A stretch of DNA of 64,000 nucleotides from positions 62,001 to 126,000 of IMG/VR virus record IMGVR_UViG_3300047547_000041. One strand, given 5' to 3'. The first letter of the stretch is position 1. Every line of letters begins with the position of its first letter. The translations under genes were made by a program, and so were the position numbers. The stretch comes from a virus. This document shows positions 39,391-47,618 of this stretch, piece after piece. The notes beneath the pieces were generated by a model. The model did no database searches and was not told the origin of the DNA. It worked only from the letters and a program-made list of their open reading frames with translations.

Positions 39391-40473
39391 TCAATCAACC
39401 AGATTCTTGAAGAAATCGTCTTCGTCATCAATCGCAGGGGTTTGATCCGCGACGGGCTTCTTTGTAGCCTTTGACGACTTCGTTTCCTTCACCGCAACAT
39501 TTTCCGAGATTTGTTTGGTGGTTTCCTTGATATCAAAGAATCCATCATCGTCATCATCAGACCATGGCGCAGTCTTATCAGCCGCAACAGACTTCTTTTC
39601 AGCAGTCTGTTGCGGCATCGTGACACTATCGGGAATGTCAGTGAAACCATCGTCATCATCAAGATTGTTGTCTTGATTGTCGCCACTCTTTTCCGACTGT
39701 TGACCCGAATTCTTCTGATCGATGTTCATCACCCAATTGTACTTGTTCATCAACTCTTCGGGAGTCAGGAACTTTTCAGGCTTGATGAATTCTTGAAGAT
39801 CATAGCACTGAGCCATGATTTCATCATGATCACCGGGACAAGGCTTGATCTTACCAAACTTCGAATCATCGTAGTTGTTCAGATTATTGACTTGCTTGCA
39901 AACGTAGGTAAAATTTGCACCGTTGGTCAGGTCGAACGGGTTCAGAGGTTCGGGAATTTCAACGTCATCATCATCCATGTCAAGCATAGCGGGTTGTTGT
40001 GGCTTTGCGGCCTTAACAATCAAATCCATGATTGACTTACCGAAACGGAACACCTTAACCTTACCGTTGTTCTCTGGCTTTGCCGGGTCTTTCACAACGA
40101 GAATGTTGGCGTAGAAGTATTCATTTCGGCGTTGCTTCGTGGCTTGCTTTTTCAGTGATTCGTTACCACTGTTGTAAAGATCACCATTCATCGTGTAAAT
40201 GGGGTCTTCCAGACCAATCGAAGTTGGCGAGTTTTCAGCGAAATAACGCTTCTTACCGTTGACAGTGTTGAAGAAATAATACTGATAACGACGAACGAAC
40301 AGATCACCGTCTTCAGCCTTAGGTGGCAGGAATCGAATCACAGCAGCGAATTCGCCCTTTTCATCAACAGTGCCTTGCCACAGCAGTTCCTTTTCACCGT
40401 CATTGGTCTTTTTGTATGTGGTCTTCTTGGATTGAACACCATCGATAGCATTAAGCAGTTTTGAGAAGTCCAT
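39391..40473 (-). CDS. 32: Single-stranded DNA-binding protein
   Basis: The protein has 360 residues (T4 gp32: 301). The N-terminal LAST-like basic stretch (VQSKKTTYKKTND), OB-fold segments (FAAVIRFLPPKAEDGDLFVRRYQYYFFN, LKKQATKQRRNEYFYANILVVKDP), and an acidic C-terminus rich in DDDDDGFFDI for binding gp59, gp43 and UvsX are all present. The zinc ligands of T4 gp32 are missing: the segment ENSPTSIGLEDPI has no Cys or His, as in many cyanophage versions. It is followed by a terminator and lies next to gp59. No UAG. Confidence 0.92.
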   Translation of the reverse strand: MDFSKLLNAIDGVQSKKTTYKKTNDGEKELLWQGTVDEKGEFAAVIRFLPPKAEDGDLFVRRYQYYFFNTVNGKKRYFAENSPTSIGLEDPIYTMNGDLYNSGNESLKKQATKQRRNEYFYANILVVKDPAKPENNGKVKVFRFGKSIMDLIVKAAKPQQPAMLDMDDDDVEIPEPLNPFDLTNGANFTYVCKQVNNLNNYDDSKFGKIKPCPGDHDEIMAQCYDLQEFIKPEKFLTPEELMNKYNWVMNIDQKNSGQQSEKSGDNQDNNLDDDDGFTDIPDSVTMPQQTAEKKSVAADKTAPWSDDDDDGFFDIKETTKQISENVAVKETKSSKATKKPVADQTPAIDDEDDFFKNLVD

Positions 40474-40509
40474 AAGTTTTACCTTTCAGTTTTGAGTTTA
40501 ACGTAAGTT

Positions 40510-41046
40510 TTACAAGAATTTTTCAGCATTGAAAAACGCTTTGTATTTAGTGAGTCGAAAAGCAAGGGGTTTGAAACCAATCAACATAGTGTCATAGTTG
40601 GCACTTTTGAGAAATTTCTTCTTTGCTTCGATCACCATTGCAAACTCTGGTGTGACTTTCTTTGCCGCCACCAGTGAAAGCAATGTTAGCACAGGATGGT
40701 TGCTTTTTTGCAACGCCTGTTGAAAAGTCTTGTTGTCTGCATCAAGGTTGTGCCGAATGGCCCGCATCCTACCAACGTATTGCAAATACAGTTCATACGA
40801 TGTACCGTTATCGATCCATCGGATATCTTTGTCATCAAGATGACATGCAACACAAGACTTTGAGAGTTCGCGCAAATCTCGATACTGATTTGCAATAGAC
40901 TGAATCTTTCGGTACTCCGCTTCTGTTAGGTTTTGAAACCTAGCCTCAAGTCCCGAAAGATGTTCCGTGGAAGTCGCATCAAACTTCACCTGAGTAAAGT
41001 GAAGTCTGATAAGTTCCATGTGACGAAATGCGTCAAATTCATTCAT
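40510..41046 (-). CDS. 59: Helicase loader gp59-like
   Basis: The protein has 178 residues (T4 gp59: 217). YELYLQYVGRMRAIRHNLDADNKTFQQAL corresponds to the T4 segment YREYIGRLKQIKFKFEEDI, followed by a C-terminal helical half (HPVLTLLSLVAAKKVTPEFAMVIEAKKKFL) like T4 PKVQSSYIFKLLQSNIISFETFILLDSFL. It would load gp41 onto gp32-coated forks. Adjacency to gp32 is the same as in T4. It overlaps the phosphatase gene by four bases. Confidence 0.75.
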   Translation of the reverse strand: MNEFDAFRHMELIRLHFTQVKFDATSTEHLSGLEARFQNLTEAEYRKIQSIANQYRDLRELSKSCVACHLDDKDIRWIDNGTSYELYLQYVGRMRAIRHNLDADNKTFQQALQKSNHPVLTLLSLVAAKKVTPEFAMVIEAKKKFLKSANYDTMLIGFKPLAFRLTKYKAFFNAEKFL

Positions 41047-41768
41047 TTGAGTCTTACATGAGAAAGTTTTCCGGTGTAGTAGGCCCCGGTGTCAATGAAC
41101 GACCATGACCAATCATTTTTCTGCAATTCTACAACATCATCAACGATGGTGTGACCCGAAATGATGTTCGGAAATTGAGGATCGTTCAGAGCAGGGTTTT
41201 TAAGCAGTTCTGCGCGTTTGTTTGGGTAGATGTAGTGTCGCTCCCATTGGTGAACTGGACACTCCCAAAACCCTTTATTTCGCGGTTTGGTGACTTGTTC
41301 AAACCATTTCTCTGACAGTGCCGGTTCAGTGATGTGGTCAAGGTTCAATTCAGCATGAACAAGCATTGTCTTGCGATTTGAACCGGTGTCGATAACGATC
41401 AGGTTCGGACACTTTTGAGGAATGTCCAACGTGATACCCTTCAGCACATCACGATCTTCACTGTAAGCCCAAAGCCCACCGTTTTGGATGAACAGGTCGG
41501 AATCGAAATTGTCATCAATCCAATCACACAGCATTCTTTCATGGTTGCCTTCGATTGAAAGGAACCATGGTTCATAGATCAGGTTCAAACACTTCATCGA
41601 TTCTTCGCCACGGTCAACCAAGTCGCCACAGCAAATGCACAAATCGGTGGAAAAGTTGAAGTTCACGTTGTCGAGTAGTTCCATCAGTTCATCATACGAA
41701 CCGTGAATGTCGCCGACAACAATGACCTTGTTCCAGTCTTTTACGTTGATGTGTTTAACGTTAATCAT
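41043..41768 (-). CDS. Lambda-type serine/threonine protein phosphatase
   Basis: The protein has 241 residues. The metallophosphatase motifs are complete and in order: GDIHGSYDEL (residues 19-22), GDLVDRGEE, GNHERML, then HAELNLDH and SGHTIVDD. This is the PPP-like phage phosphatase family (lambda NinB/NinI region type). It binds two metal ions and removes phosphate from Ser/Thr, possibly also Tyr or His. The host or phage target is unknown. It overlaps both neighbours by ATGA. Confidence 0.88.
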   Translation of the reverse strand: MINVKHINVKDWNKVIVVGDIHGSYDELMELLDNVNFNFSTDLCICCGDLVDRGEESMKCLNLIYEPWFLSIEGNHERMLCDWIDDNFDSDLFIQNGGLWAYSEDRDVLKGITLDIPQKCPNLIVIDTGSNRKTMLVHAELNLDHITEPALSEKWFEQVTKPRNKGFWECPVHQWERHYIYPNKRAELLKNPALNDPQFPNIISGHTIVDDVVELQKNDWSWSFIDTGAYYTGKLSHVRLK

Positions 41769-41914
41769 TTTAGTGTGAAGTAGATTGCGATGTTTGAAAT
41801 TGTGTAACCAAAATACATGAAACCAACTGCATAGTTTTTCTTTAGCAGTTGGTCAACACATATGAACAGATATCCTATTGTGCAAAATGCGAGGAAAATC
41901 TGTGAGTAGTTCAT
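41765..41914 (-). CDS. Small two-helix membrane protein
   Basis: The protein has 49 residues: MNYSQIFLAFCTIGYLFICV, a short loop DQLLKKNYAVG, then FMYFGYTISNIAIYFTLK. The start and stop overlap both neighbouring genes (ATGA each), which strongly supports translation. The function is unknown. Confidence 0.65.
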   Translation of the reverse strand: MNYSQIFLAFCTIGYLFICVDQLLKKNYAVGFMYFGYTISNIAIYFTLK

Positions 41915-42105
41915 TTTTGATCCGGTGCCAATTCGAGGTTGTCAACACTGATCAGGTTTGTCCTCAGTTGTCGTTCACGCCGAACAGTGATGAAGTCAAC
42001 ACCTTCCTTTTGAACAATGGTGTTGTCCACAACAATGAACTTGTCCACACCATTGATGAACTTCACCTTTTTTCCGATTGTGAACTTTTTGTGCTTAGGT
42101 GTCAT
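41911..42105 (-). CDS. Hypothetical protein, small basic beta fold
   Basis: The protein has 64 residues: MTPKHKKFTIGKKVKFINGV, then KEGVDFITVRRERQLRTNLISVDNLELAPDQK. The pattern resembles KOW/SH3-like small phage proteins. It overlaps both neighbours. No function is known. Confidence 0.55.
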   Translation of the reverse strand: MTPKHKKFTIGKKVKFINGVDKFIVVDNTIVQKEGVDFITVRRERQLRTNLISVDNLELAPDQK

Positions 42106-42340
42106 TTTTTCTTTCCTTTACATATTTTGTCGCCGCTTCAGTGCTGGTGAATGCAATCATCTCAAAATTTCCAGTACCACTGTCATTATAGAACAAAAAC
42201 AGACTGGTTTTGGGTCGGAGTTCACCCTTCATGACATATTTGAAATGTGAAATCTTCAGTTGTTCACCGGTTGTTTCATGCACCATTGTGGGTTGAGGAA
42301 AGATTTGATAACGTTCAATGTTACGCAGCATAGGGGTCAT
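42095..42340 (-). CDS. Hypothetical protein
   Basis: The protein is about 81 residues if started at MTPMLRNIE (42,340); an ATG at 42,331 is an alternative. It contains SLFLFYNDSGTGNFEMIAFTSTEAATKYVKE, a small alpha/beta unit. It overlaps the upstream stop and the downstream start. The function is unknown. Confidence 0.55.
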   Translation of the reverse strand: MTPMLRNIERYQIFPQPTMVHETTGEQLKISHFKYVMKGELRPKTSLFLFYNDSGTGNFEMIAFTSTEAATKYVKERKNDT

Positions 42341-42503
42341 CCTCACTCAGATTTCCAATCTTGGAATGTGAAATTACACCCTTGACTTTGACGACATTGC
42401 TTTCCAGAAAGTCAATGATTTCTTGAGTTGTATTGCCGCCGAAACCAAAGAACAGAAGAATTGGGGTGGTGTTTTCGGGCAGATTTTCAGGAATGCTGTG
42501 CAT
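42321..42503 (-). CDS. Hypothetical protein
   Basis: The protein has 60 residues (MHSIPENLPENTTPILLFFG). No family is recognised. It is kept because it lies in a tightly packed, co-directional run and overlaps the next gene. Confidence 0.5.
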   Translation of the reverse strand: MHSIPENLPENTTPILLFFGFGGNTTQEIIDFLESNVVKVKGVISHSKIGNLSEDDPYAA

Positions 42504-42507
42504 GGTA

Positions 42508-43113
42508 TCAACCTTTCAGGAAAGAATTCAGAACATCACGAGTCAGTTCGAGTTCGGCAAGACGCTTTTCGCAGTTCTTCGTTTGTTCTTCGAGTTCGAC
42601 CATTTTAATCGTGAACTTTCGATTCATGGTTGTGGCGCGAGAAATTTCCAGTTGCATCATCAGGTCAAGACCGTTCAAACGACGCTTCACATGTTTGATC
42701 GAATTCTTGATTTGATGGTGTGCAGATTGGATGCCGCTTCGACGCTTCAGATTTCGCTTTTGTTGAGCACTCATTTGTTTCTTCTTTGGTTCTTCGGTCA
42801 TTGGTACTTGAATGGGTTGGTTGACGATTGGCGAAGTTTCCAGTGCTTCATTCGCGAGTTTTTGTGCATACACATTTTGCAAAATCCCCCTAACCGATGG
42901 GCGATTTTGTGTATCAACGTAGTAGTTTTTCCCGGGCATATCAAAATACTTTGCGATTTGACCATACCTACGGTATGAACGTCGAGTGCCATTATAAATG
43001 GGCCAAAATTCAATTTGTGCGCCACGCTTGGCGGCTTCGATCAAAGCCCAACGCGGGTAACATTCAGAAATGCCTTCAATACTCAGCAGTTCATTCATAT
43101 CGAGTTCTTGCAT
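42508..43113 (-). CDS. Hypothetical helical protein
   Basis: The protein has 201 residues from MQELDMNELLSIEG (GAAAGG site). The N-terminal half is globular (YPRWALIEAAKRGAQIEFWP, RSYRRYGQIAKYFDMPGKNYYVD). The C-terminal half is a basic linker and a coiled coil (MVELEEQTKNCEKRLAELELTRDVL). No known function; DNA or RNA binding is possible from the basic stretch KKKQMSAQQKRNLKRRSG. Confidence 0.55.
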   Translation of the reverse strand: MQELDMNELLSIEGISECYPRWALIEAAKRGAQIEFWPIYNGTRRSYRRYGQIAKYFDMPGKNYYVDTQNRPSVRGILQNVYAQKLANEALETSPIVNQPIQVPMTEEPKKKQMSAQQKRNLKRRSGIQSAHHQIKNSIKHVKRRLNGLDLMMQLEISRATTMNRKFTIKMVELEEQTKNCEKRLAELELTRDVLNSFLKG

Positions 43114-43130
43114 GATAGACCTTTCAAAAA

Positions 43131-43478
43131 TTAGCAACGGTTTGCACGTTCGTGACAAGCAGCTTCGGCAACCATCCAAGCAAGATGGTTAGCCAGATAT
43201 GTGTCGATTTCCTTACCCGACAGGGTGTTGTACACGACCTTCCGACCATGGGCTTTTTCAAGTGCCGAAGTGCTGACGATACCTTCATCAACCATTTCGT
43301 CAATCCATTCAAAAATCAGTTCACGATTGTCTTCGTAGAACTTGTTGGTTTCGCTGTAGTAGATGAAACCACTGAAGCCACCAGCAATACCATGATTGCA
43401 AACATCTTGGAAGCATTGCTCGAACTCTTCTTCGCCACCGAATTGTTCAACCACAGCGTTGTACAGATTTTGGTTCAT
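43131..43478 (-). CDS. Conserved phage protein of unknown function
   Basis: The protein has 115 residues: YNAVVEQFGGEEEFEQCFQDVCNHGIAGGFSGFIYYSETNKFYEDNRELI...YLANHLAWMVAEAACHE. This resembles a small acidic family (DUF7222-type) common in phage accessory regions. No catalytic motif is seen. It is co-directional with a 3-base gap to the next gene. Confidence 0.6.
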   Translation of the reverse strand: MNQNLYNAVVEQFGGEEEFEQCFQDVCNHGIAGGFSGFIYYSETNKFYEDNRELIFEWIDEMVDEGIVSTSALEKAHGRKVVYNTLSGKEIDTYLANHLAWMVAEAACHERANRC

Positions 43479-43480
43479 GA

Positions 43481-43726
43481 TCAGATTCCTACTTCGTTGA
43501 TTTGATGTTTGAGATTATCCAACTCTTCCATCAGTTTGTCAATACGTTGGATGATTTTTTGTTTTTGCATTCTTCGGTCGGCGTCTTTGTCATATTGAAC
43601 CCAAATCATCCGATGGCAACCTTGAGCCGAAAGTTTCCGACAAAGATCATGTTCATAGATGGCGACACAACCGCCACAACCAAGGCTTTCGCGTTGACGA
43701 TAGTTGCCACATTCGGAAATTCTCAT
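43481..43726 (-). CDS. Hypothetical protein with Cys cluster and coiled-coil tail
   Basis: The protein has 81 residues. The N-terminal half has six Cys (CGNY, CGGC, LCRKL, GCHRM) and may bind zinc. The C-terminal helix (MQKQKIIQRIDKLMEELDNLKHQI) is a coiled coil. It is the first gene after the promoter at 43,766-43,793. Confidence 0.55.
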   Translation of the reverse strand: MRISECGNYRQRESLGCGGCVAIYEHDLCRKLSAQGCHRMIWVQYDKDADRRMQKQKIIQRIDKLMEELDNLKHQINEVGI

Positions 43727-43765
43727 GATGTTCTTTCTGTTGAAAACTGTGTAGCGATGGAATGA

Positions 43766-43793
43766 ATTATGGCCCCGAAGGCCATGTTGTCAA
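43766..43793 (-). promoter_or_regulatory. Sigma70-type promoter with hairpin spacer
   Basis: TTGACA, 16 bases, CATAAT on the - strand. The spacer has GGCC-TTCG-GGGCC. The conserved CTGTTACAACTTTGTG block lies upstream of the -35. Confidence 0.78.
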
Positions 43794-43826
43794 GCACAAA
43801 GTTGTAACAGTTTACTTTGTTGCGAG

Positions 43827-44384
43827 TTAACCACGGTCTTCCAGCTTGACAGATTCTTCGATGATTCGAGCGAACTTTGCTTCCAAAACAGGATTTTGTT
43901 GGTTGAATTCTTCGGCACTTTGGTAGTATTCGAGTGAAACCTTAAACTCACCATCTCTACCTTGGTACAGAATTTTGTACGTCTTCACCGGATCAGGCTT
44001 GATACGAAACTCGCAATGTGGGTGCGTCAGACAATCAGTATGCGCGGCTTCAACCCAAATATCATCATCTTCGTCTTTGTATTGCAGTTGAATGTTCTTG
44101 TTGTTTGCAATAGCAATGAGGATTTCCGCGTGTGGATGGCGCAAAACATCTTCGGTATGTTCCAGACACTCAAACGGAATACCGAGAAAATCACGATATC
44201 CGGAAGAATTGGTGAATTCAACCCTGCAATAGTCACTGTACACTTTTGTGACTGTCATGACGCAATCATTGGGGATACTTTTTTCAAATGCGAGACTCCA
44301 ACCAACCCGACTCTGAAGTTCGTCGAGTGAAAGTGCATTTCGGATGAAGCGAACAGTGTCGCCAACGTAGAAAGTTTTTTCCAT
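43827..44384 (-). CDS. Member of a three-copy accessory family
   Basis: The protein has 185 residues. The C-terminal half FRIKPDPVKTYKILYQGRDGEFKVSLEYYQSAEEFNQ...FARIIEESVKLE is shared with the next gene and with the gene at 61,956. The N-terminal half (MEKTFYVGDTVRFIRN, FTNSSGYRDFLGIPFECLE, HPHAEILIAIANN) is also related to the neighbour, suggesting tandem duplication. The function is unknown. Confidence 0.6.
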   Translation of the reverse strand: MEKTFYVGDTVRFIRNALSLDELQSRVGWSLAFEKSIPNDCVMTVTKVYSDYCRVEFTNSSGYRDFLGIPFECLEHTEDVLRHPHAEILIAIANNKNIQLQYKDEDDDIWVEAAHTDCLTHPHCEFRIKPDPVKTYKILYQGRDGEFKVSLEYYQSAEEFNQQNPVLEAKFARIIEESVKLEDRG

Positions 44385-44386
44385 GA

Positions 44387-44989
44387 TTAGACCTTCGTGT
44401 TATGAGATTCAACAAACTTTTCGGTTTCGGGAATGATTCGAGCGAAATCAAAATTCGAACCGGAATATGATTTCGTGAATTCTTCAGCATCTTTGTACAT
44501 GCCCTGACTGATTTCGACATTACCACCTAGAGAGTAGAGAATTTTGTACTTCTTCACCGGATCAGGCTTGATACGATATTCTACACCAACAATGAAGATT
44601 GGGCTTGCAGTGTCAACCCAAGCACCATCAGTTTTATCATAAGTTTGAAATTTCAGCGTGCAGTCATTTGCATACGCGATCATTAGATCAGCATGAGGAT
44701 GCCTGTTCGGAGACTGTACAACAGGTTCTTCAACAAAGTGTTCAAGGCATTCAATTGGAACATTGATACTATTCCAATTCCCATCTTTTGTGGTGTATTC
44801 AACACATGCGATGGTTCGACCCTTCATGCCAATTTCAAAAGAAGAAAATTTGTGTTCCGAACCTGCGAGAATCTTTTCTTGCAGTTCTGATGACCAATAA
44901 ATGTAGTTGTCCCGAATGTCTCGAATCGAAATACGGGGGATGAAAACCACACGGTCACCACTTTTGAACTTTTCATGTTCCATGATCAA
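44387..44989 (-). CDS. Member of a three-copy accessory family
   Basis: The protein has 200 residues (MIMEHEKFKSGDRVVFIPRI). Shared features with the downstream copy are IECLEHF, NRHPHADLMIAYAND, YRIKPDPVKKYKILYSLGGNVEISQGMYKDAEEFTK, FARIIPETEKF. A tandem paralogue; function unknown. It is driven by the promoter at 45,013-45,041. Confidence 0.6.
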   Translation of the reverse strand: MIMEHEKFKSGDRVVFIPRISIRDIRDNYIYWSSELQEKILAGSEHKFSSFEIGMKGRTIACVEYTTKDGNWNSINVPIECLEHFVEEPVVQSPNRHPHADLMIAYANDCTLKFQTYDKTDGAWVDTASPIFIVGVEYRIKPDPVKKYKILYSLGGNVEISQGMYKDAEEFTKSYSGSNFDFARIIPETEKFVESHNTKV

Positions 44990-45012
44990 AACTCTTTCTT
45001 TACGATGTTCCT

Positions 45013-45041
45013 ATTGTCACTGTGTACGGATTCTTTGTCAA
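45013..45041 (-). promoter_or_regulatory. Sigma70-type promoter, diverged
   Basis: TTGACA, 17 bases, GACAAT on the - strand, overlapping the end of the upstream gene. It lacks the hairpin and the conserved flanks of the other cassettes. Confidence 0.55.
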
Positions 45042-45394
45042 ATCAGTATAAACCCTTTGTTGTTTTCAACATACAGTTTTGCATACTTTGCTTTGTGAAC
45101 CGGTTCGTCATTCGACTTCATGAAAAAGTGTCCGGCGACATAGGGATTGTACGAAACTTCTTCTTCACCATGATGTGAAAATGGTTTTGTGATCAGGGTG
45201 CCAACAGCGAATGCATGAACATTCTTTTGCTTTTCCTTGATCACTCGTTGGCGAGATGCCTCACTTACCTTAAACACAACATCGCGAAGATACACCTCAT
45301 GGCAATGCGCAATGACAATACCCTTTCTGTCACCTTCATTTGCCATGATGCTAAACATCTTTTTCTGAATGTTGAAATAAACCTTAACTCTCAT
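45038..45394 (-). CDS. Hypothetical protein
   Basis: The protein has 118 residues, a mixed alpha/beta sequence (MRVKVYFNIQKKMFSIMANE, EVYLRDVVFKVSEASRQRVIKEKQKNVHAFAVGTL) typical of small phage proteins of unknown function. It overlaps the upstream gene. Confidence 0.55.
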   Translation of the reverse strand: MRVKVYFNIQKKMFSIMANEGDRKGIVIAHCHEVYLRDVVFKVSEASRQRVIKEKQKNVHAFAVGTLITKPFSHHGEEEVSYNPYVAGHFFMKSNDEPVHKAKYAKLYVENNKGFILI

Positions 45395-45695
45395 TTGGTG
45401 TTCGGGTGTTCCACTTTTTCACACATTGATCAATACCGACCGCCGAAATTTCGGCACCACAACCAAAATTGTGTTCGGTGCAATGCATAGTGTAAATCAG
45501 TTTTCGGGAGATTTCATTGTCCCCCGTTGGAAGATGATAGTAGTCAGTGACCGATTTGTGTTCATACCGGTCATAATCTTCATGATTACCTTCATAGCGA
45601 AACTCTGAACCCGTTGGATAGAGGTAGTCATGAAGGTCATCCGAGAAGAATCTTTTACCACAGAACGGGCAAGGCTTTGGTGTAGGAATTTTCAT
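45384..45695 (-). CDS. Lar-like zinc protein
   Basis: The protein has 103 residues. KPCPFCGKRF near the start, then MHCTEHNFGCGAEISAVGIDQCVKKWNTR at the end, matches the Lar restriction-alleviation family pattern (CPFCG...C...GC...A...WN.R). The Cys pairs probably bind zinc. Lar proteins modulate type I restriction in Rac prophage; function here is inferred from the family. It overlaps the next gene by one base. Confidence 0.72.
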   Translation of the reverse strand: MKIPTPKPCPFCGKRFFSDDLHDYLYPTGSEFRYEGNHEDYDRYEHKSVTDYYHLPTGDNEISRKLIYTMHCTEHNFGCGAEISAVGIDQCVKKWNTRTPNES

Positions 45696-46006
45696 TATCC
45701 GGGTCCGAAATTTGTCGTTGGTTTGGTTGCTTCATTAACAATGAAACGCCAAATCCTTTTGTACCATGGCGCTTTTGGTTCTTCACGTTGTTCGAACCAC
45801 TTTGCATCATGTCCACAAAGTTCTTCATCATTTCGAGTTCGGTCACATGAAAAATGCTCAAAAGTTTCACCATTAAAAACATAGTCACGTTTTGTGCATA
45901 CTTTGGGCGACTTCAAACATTTGACTTCGTAAGGACTACCACTTTTATGTGTAAACCCAATGGTCGAATTCTTGCACTGCGAACAAAGTTTGATTGAATC
46001 AGTCAT
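45695..46006 (-). CDS. Small zinc-ribbon-like protein
   Basis: The protein has 103 residues from MTDSIKLCSQCKNST. Cys pairs in LCSQCKN, VKCLKSPKVC, FSCDR and ELCGHDAKWFE suggest metal binding. WYKRIWRFIVNE follows. The start is chosen for overlap with the upstream stop. The function is unknown. Confidence 0.55.
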   Translation of the reverse strand: MTDSIKLCSQCKNSTIGFTHKSGSPYEVKCLKSPKVCTKRDYVFNGETFEHFSCDRTRNDEELCGHDAKWFEQREEPKAPWYKRIWRFIVNEATKPTTNFGPG

Positions 46007-46337
46007 TATGACTTTCCGGGTCAGTTTGAGTGTAGTACCAATGCAGATAATTGATTTCATCATCACCGTCAATGAAAATCTTCTGGTTTGTTTCTTCGGC
46101 ATATTGAGCGCGAAGCATCATTTCATAGTAGTGATCAATATGGCGTTCGATTGCAGCAGCCTTCAAATGCAGTCTATCAATGTCCGGTTCACCCATGAGA
46201 AACTTGTAAATTTTCCCACGCTTAGAGAACTTTTCATATTCATCGGCAATCGCCTTTTCGGCGCGAACAAGACGTTGTTGATGAAAGTTCTTTCGATATT
46301 CGGCAAACGCCTTGATAGATTTTGGTTCGTAATGCAT
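45999..46337 (-). CDS. Hypothetical helical protein
   Basis: The protein has 112 residues: MHYEPKSIKAFAEYRKNFHQ, then a basic/acidic helical run to DDEINYLHWYYTQTDPESHND. No family is recognised. It overlaps the next gene. Confidence 0.5.
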   Translation of the reverse strand: MHYEPKSIKAFAEYRKNFHQQRLVRAEKAIADEYEKFSKRGKIYKFLMGEPDIDRLHLKAAAIERHIDHYYEMMLRAQYAEETNQKIFIDGDDEINYLHWYYTQTDPESHND

Positions 46338-46342
46338 ATGAG

Positions 46343-46548
46343 TTATTCCAATGTTCCGAGATTGAGCACAACATCACCCTTGTGATTCTTTGCAATTTTT
46401 GTCGCGGCTTCAATTGTTGAGCTTGTGTTTGTTGAACCGCTTACACCAATTTGCCTCCAAATAAGAGGAAACCACCAAAACTTTACTTGGCCTCATACCC
46501 ACAAAAGTTGTCACTGACAATTCGATAACGGTTCTTGAAAATGTTCAT
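46343..46548 (-). pseudogene. Small phage protein with a one-base frameshift
   Basis: MNIFKNRYRIVSDNFCGYE reads from ATG 46,548 with an AAGGTG site. The continuing homologous frame QVKFWWFPLIWRQIGVSGST...NLGTLE is one base out of register, near 46,488-46,493. Together they match a common small phage protein (pattern YRVVxDxxxGYEVQVKxWWFPxW). The 206-base length is one short of a multiple of three. It is either a true frameshift, programmed slippage or an assembly error. Confidence 0.6.
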
Positions 46549-46558
46549 AAATTTCACC

Positions 46559-47596
46559 TTATTCGTTTTTGCCAAGCCACTTGTTAGAAACAACCTTGAA
46601 AGACCCACGACCATTCAAATGCTTGAAAACCAAACCTTCGCGGGCAACCTTCGGGTTCAGCGATGAAATGCCATCGGCTTGCTTAATGAAAGTTTCAATG
46701 TCCATGTCTTGAGGAATGGTGTATTCACTTTCCACCACTGGAACATGGTCTTTCCTGAAACCGTGAGTCACACAGAGACTGTAAACAGTTTCCGGTGGGA
46801 GATATTCTTGCGTGTCGATGTTGAAAATGTTGTAGATTCGAATCTCATGCTTCTTCAATTTGTAATGATTCGATTCGATACCGGGACCGATCAGTTCACC
46901 TTGAAATGCGAGGTTACCAGGGTACAGTTCCAACCATTCGACAAACCCAAGTTCTCGCGCAGTTTTCCAATAAGTTCCGCCATTGTCAACAAGTTCAACA
47001 TTTCGGGCGCAAACACCGATTTGACCTTCATTCTTGTAGATTGTGATAGAACCACCATCCAACTTTTCAGTCACTTGAAACTTTGTGCCAATCTCCTTAT
47101 AGACTTCGAACAGGTTCGCGATGTTTTGAATCCGTTCTTGATCAGTCTTTGGAATGATCCATGCGGGGAATTCACCCTTGGTATCAGCACCAAGGAATTC
47201 GGAAGGACGTTCCCACTTCAGGATGCCCAAAATTTCAGAAACATCGTAACCTTCATCAAGGCAGTCTGTCATACTACCACGTTCTTCAAGAATCTTCAGA
47301 GGCAAAACAAGACCCTGAGAGTATTGGCCCTTGAACTTTCTGGTGCGCAGGCGTTGACCGATAACGCCATCATATTCCATTGGAGATTCGTCATGTCGAG
47401 TCAGAAATGGTGCAATATCATGCGGAATGAATGAATCGATTTCACAGTAAACAACCCTGTCACCGATTTGATATCCCATTTCCTTTTGTGTGACAACCTT
47501 CCAACCACCGAAGTGCAGAAGATGAATGAAGTCAGCACCTTCAATCGGTGTGATGTTGTCGATTCGGCGGATAGACGCCAGCTTACGTTCTGCCAT
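46559..47596 (-). CDS. RNA ligase, Rnl5/DraRnl type
   Basis: The protein has 345 residues. It has an N-terminal OB-like domain (ERKLASIRRIDNITPIEGAD, YQIGDRVVYCEIDSFIP), then the nucleotidyltransferase domain with motif I KLDG (FQVTEKLDGGSITIYK), motif IIIa/IV-type LAFQGELIGPGI and motif V-like EGLVFKHLNG. This matches Deinococcus-type RNA ligases that seal 3'-OH RNA ends, also found in large phages. It may repair nicked tRNAs or mRNAs during infection. Catalytic Lys is about residue 178. Confidence 0.85.
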   Translation of the reverse strand: MAERKLASIRRIDNITPIEGADFIHLLHFGGWKVVTQKEMGYQIGDRVVYCEIDSFIPHDIAPFLTRHDESPMEYDGVIGQRLRTRKFKGQYSQGLVLPLKILEERGSMTDCLDEGYDVSEILGILKWERPSEFLGADTKGEFPAWIIPKTDQERIQNIANLFEVYKEIGTKFQVTEKLDGGSITIYKNEGQIGVCARNVELVDNGGTYWKTARELGFVEWLELYPGNLAFQGELIGPGIESNHYKLKKHEIRIYNIFNIDTQEYLPPETVYSLCVTHGFRKDHVPVVESEYTIPQDMDIETFIKQADGISSLNPKVAREGLVFKHLNGRGSFKVVSNKWLGKNE

Positions 47597-47618
47597 TTTT
47601 CAATCCTTTGCTTTCCGT

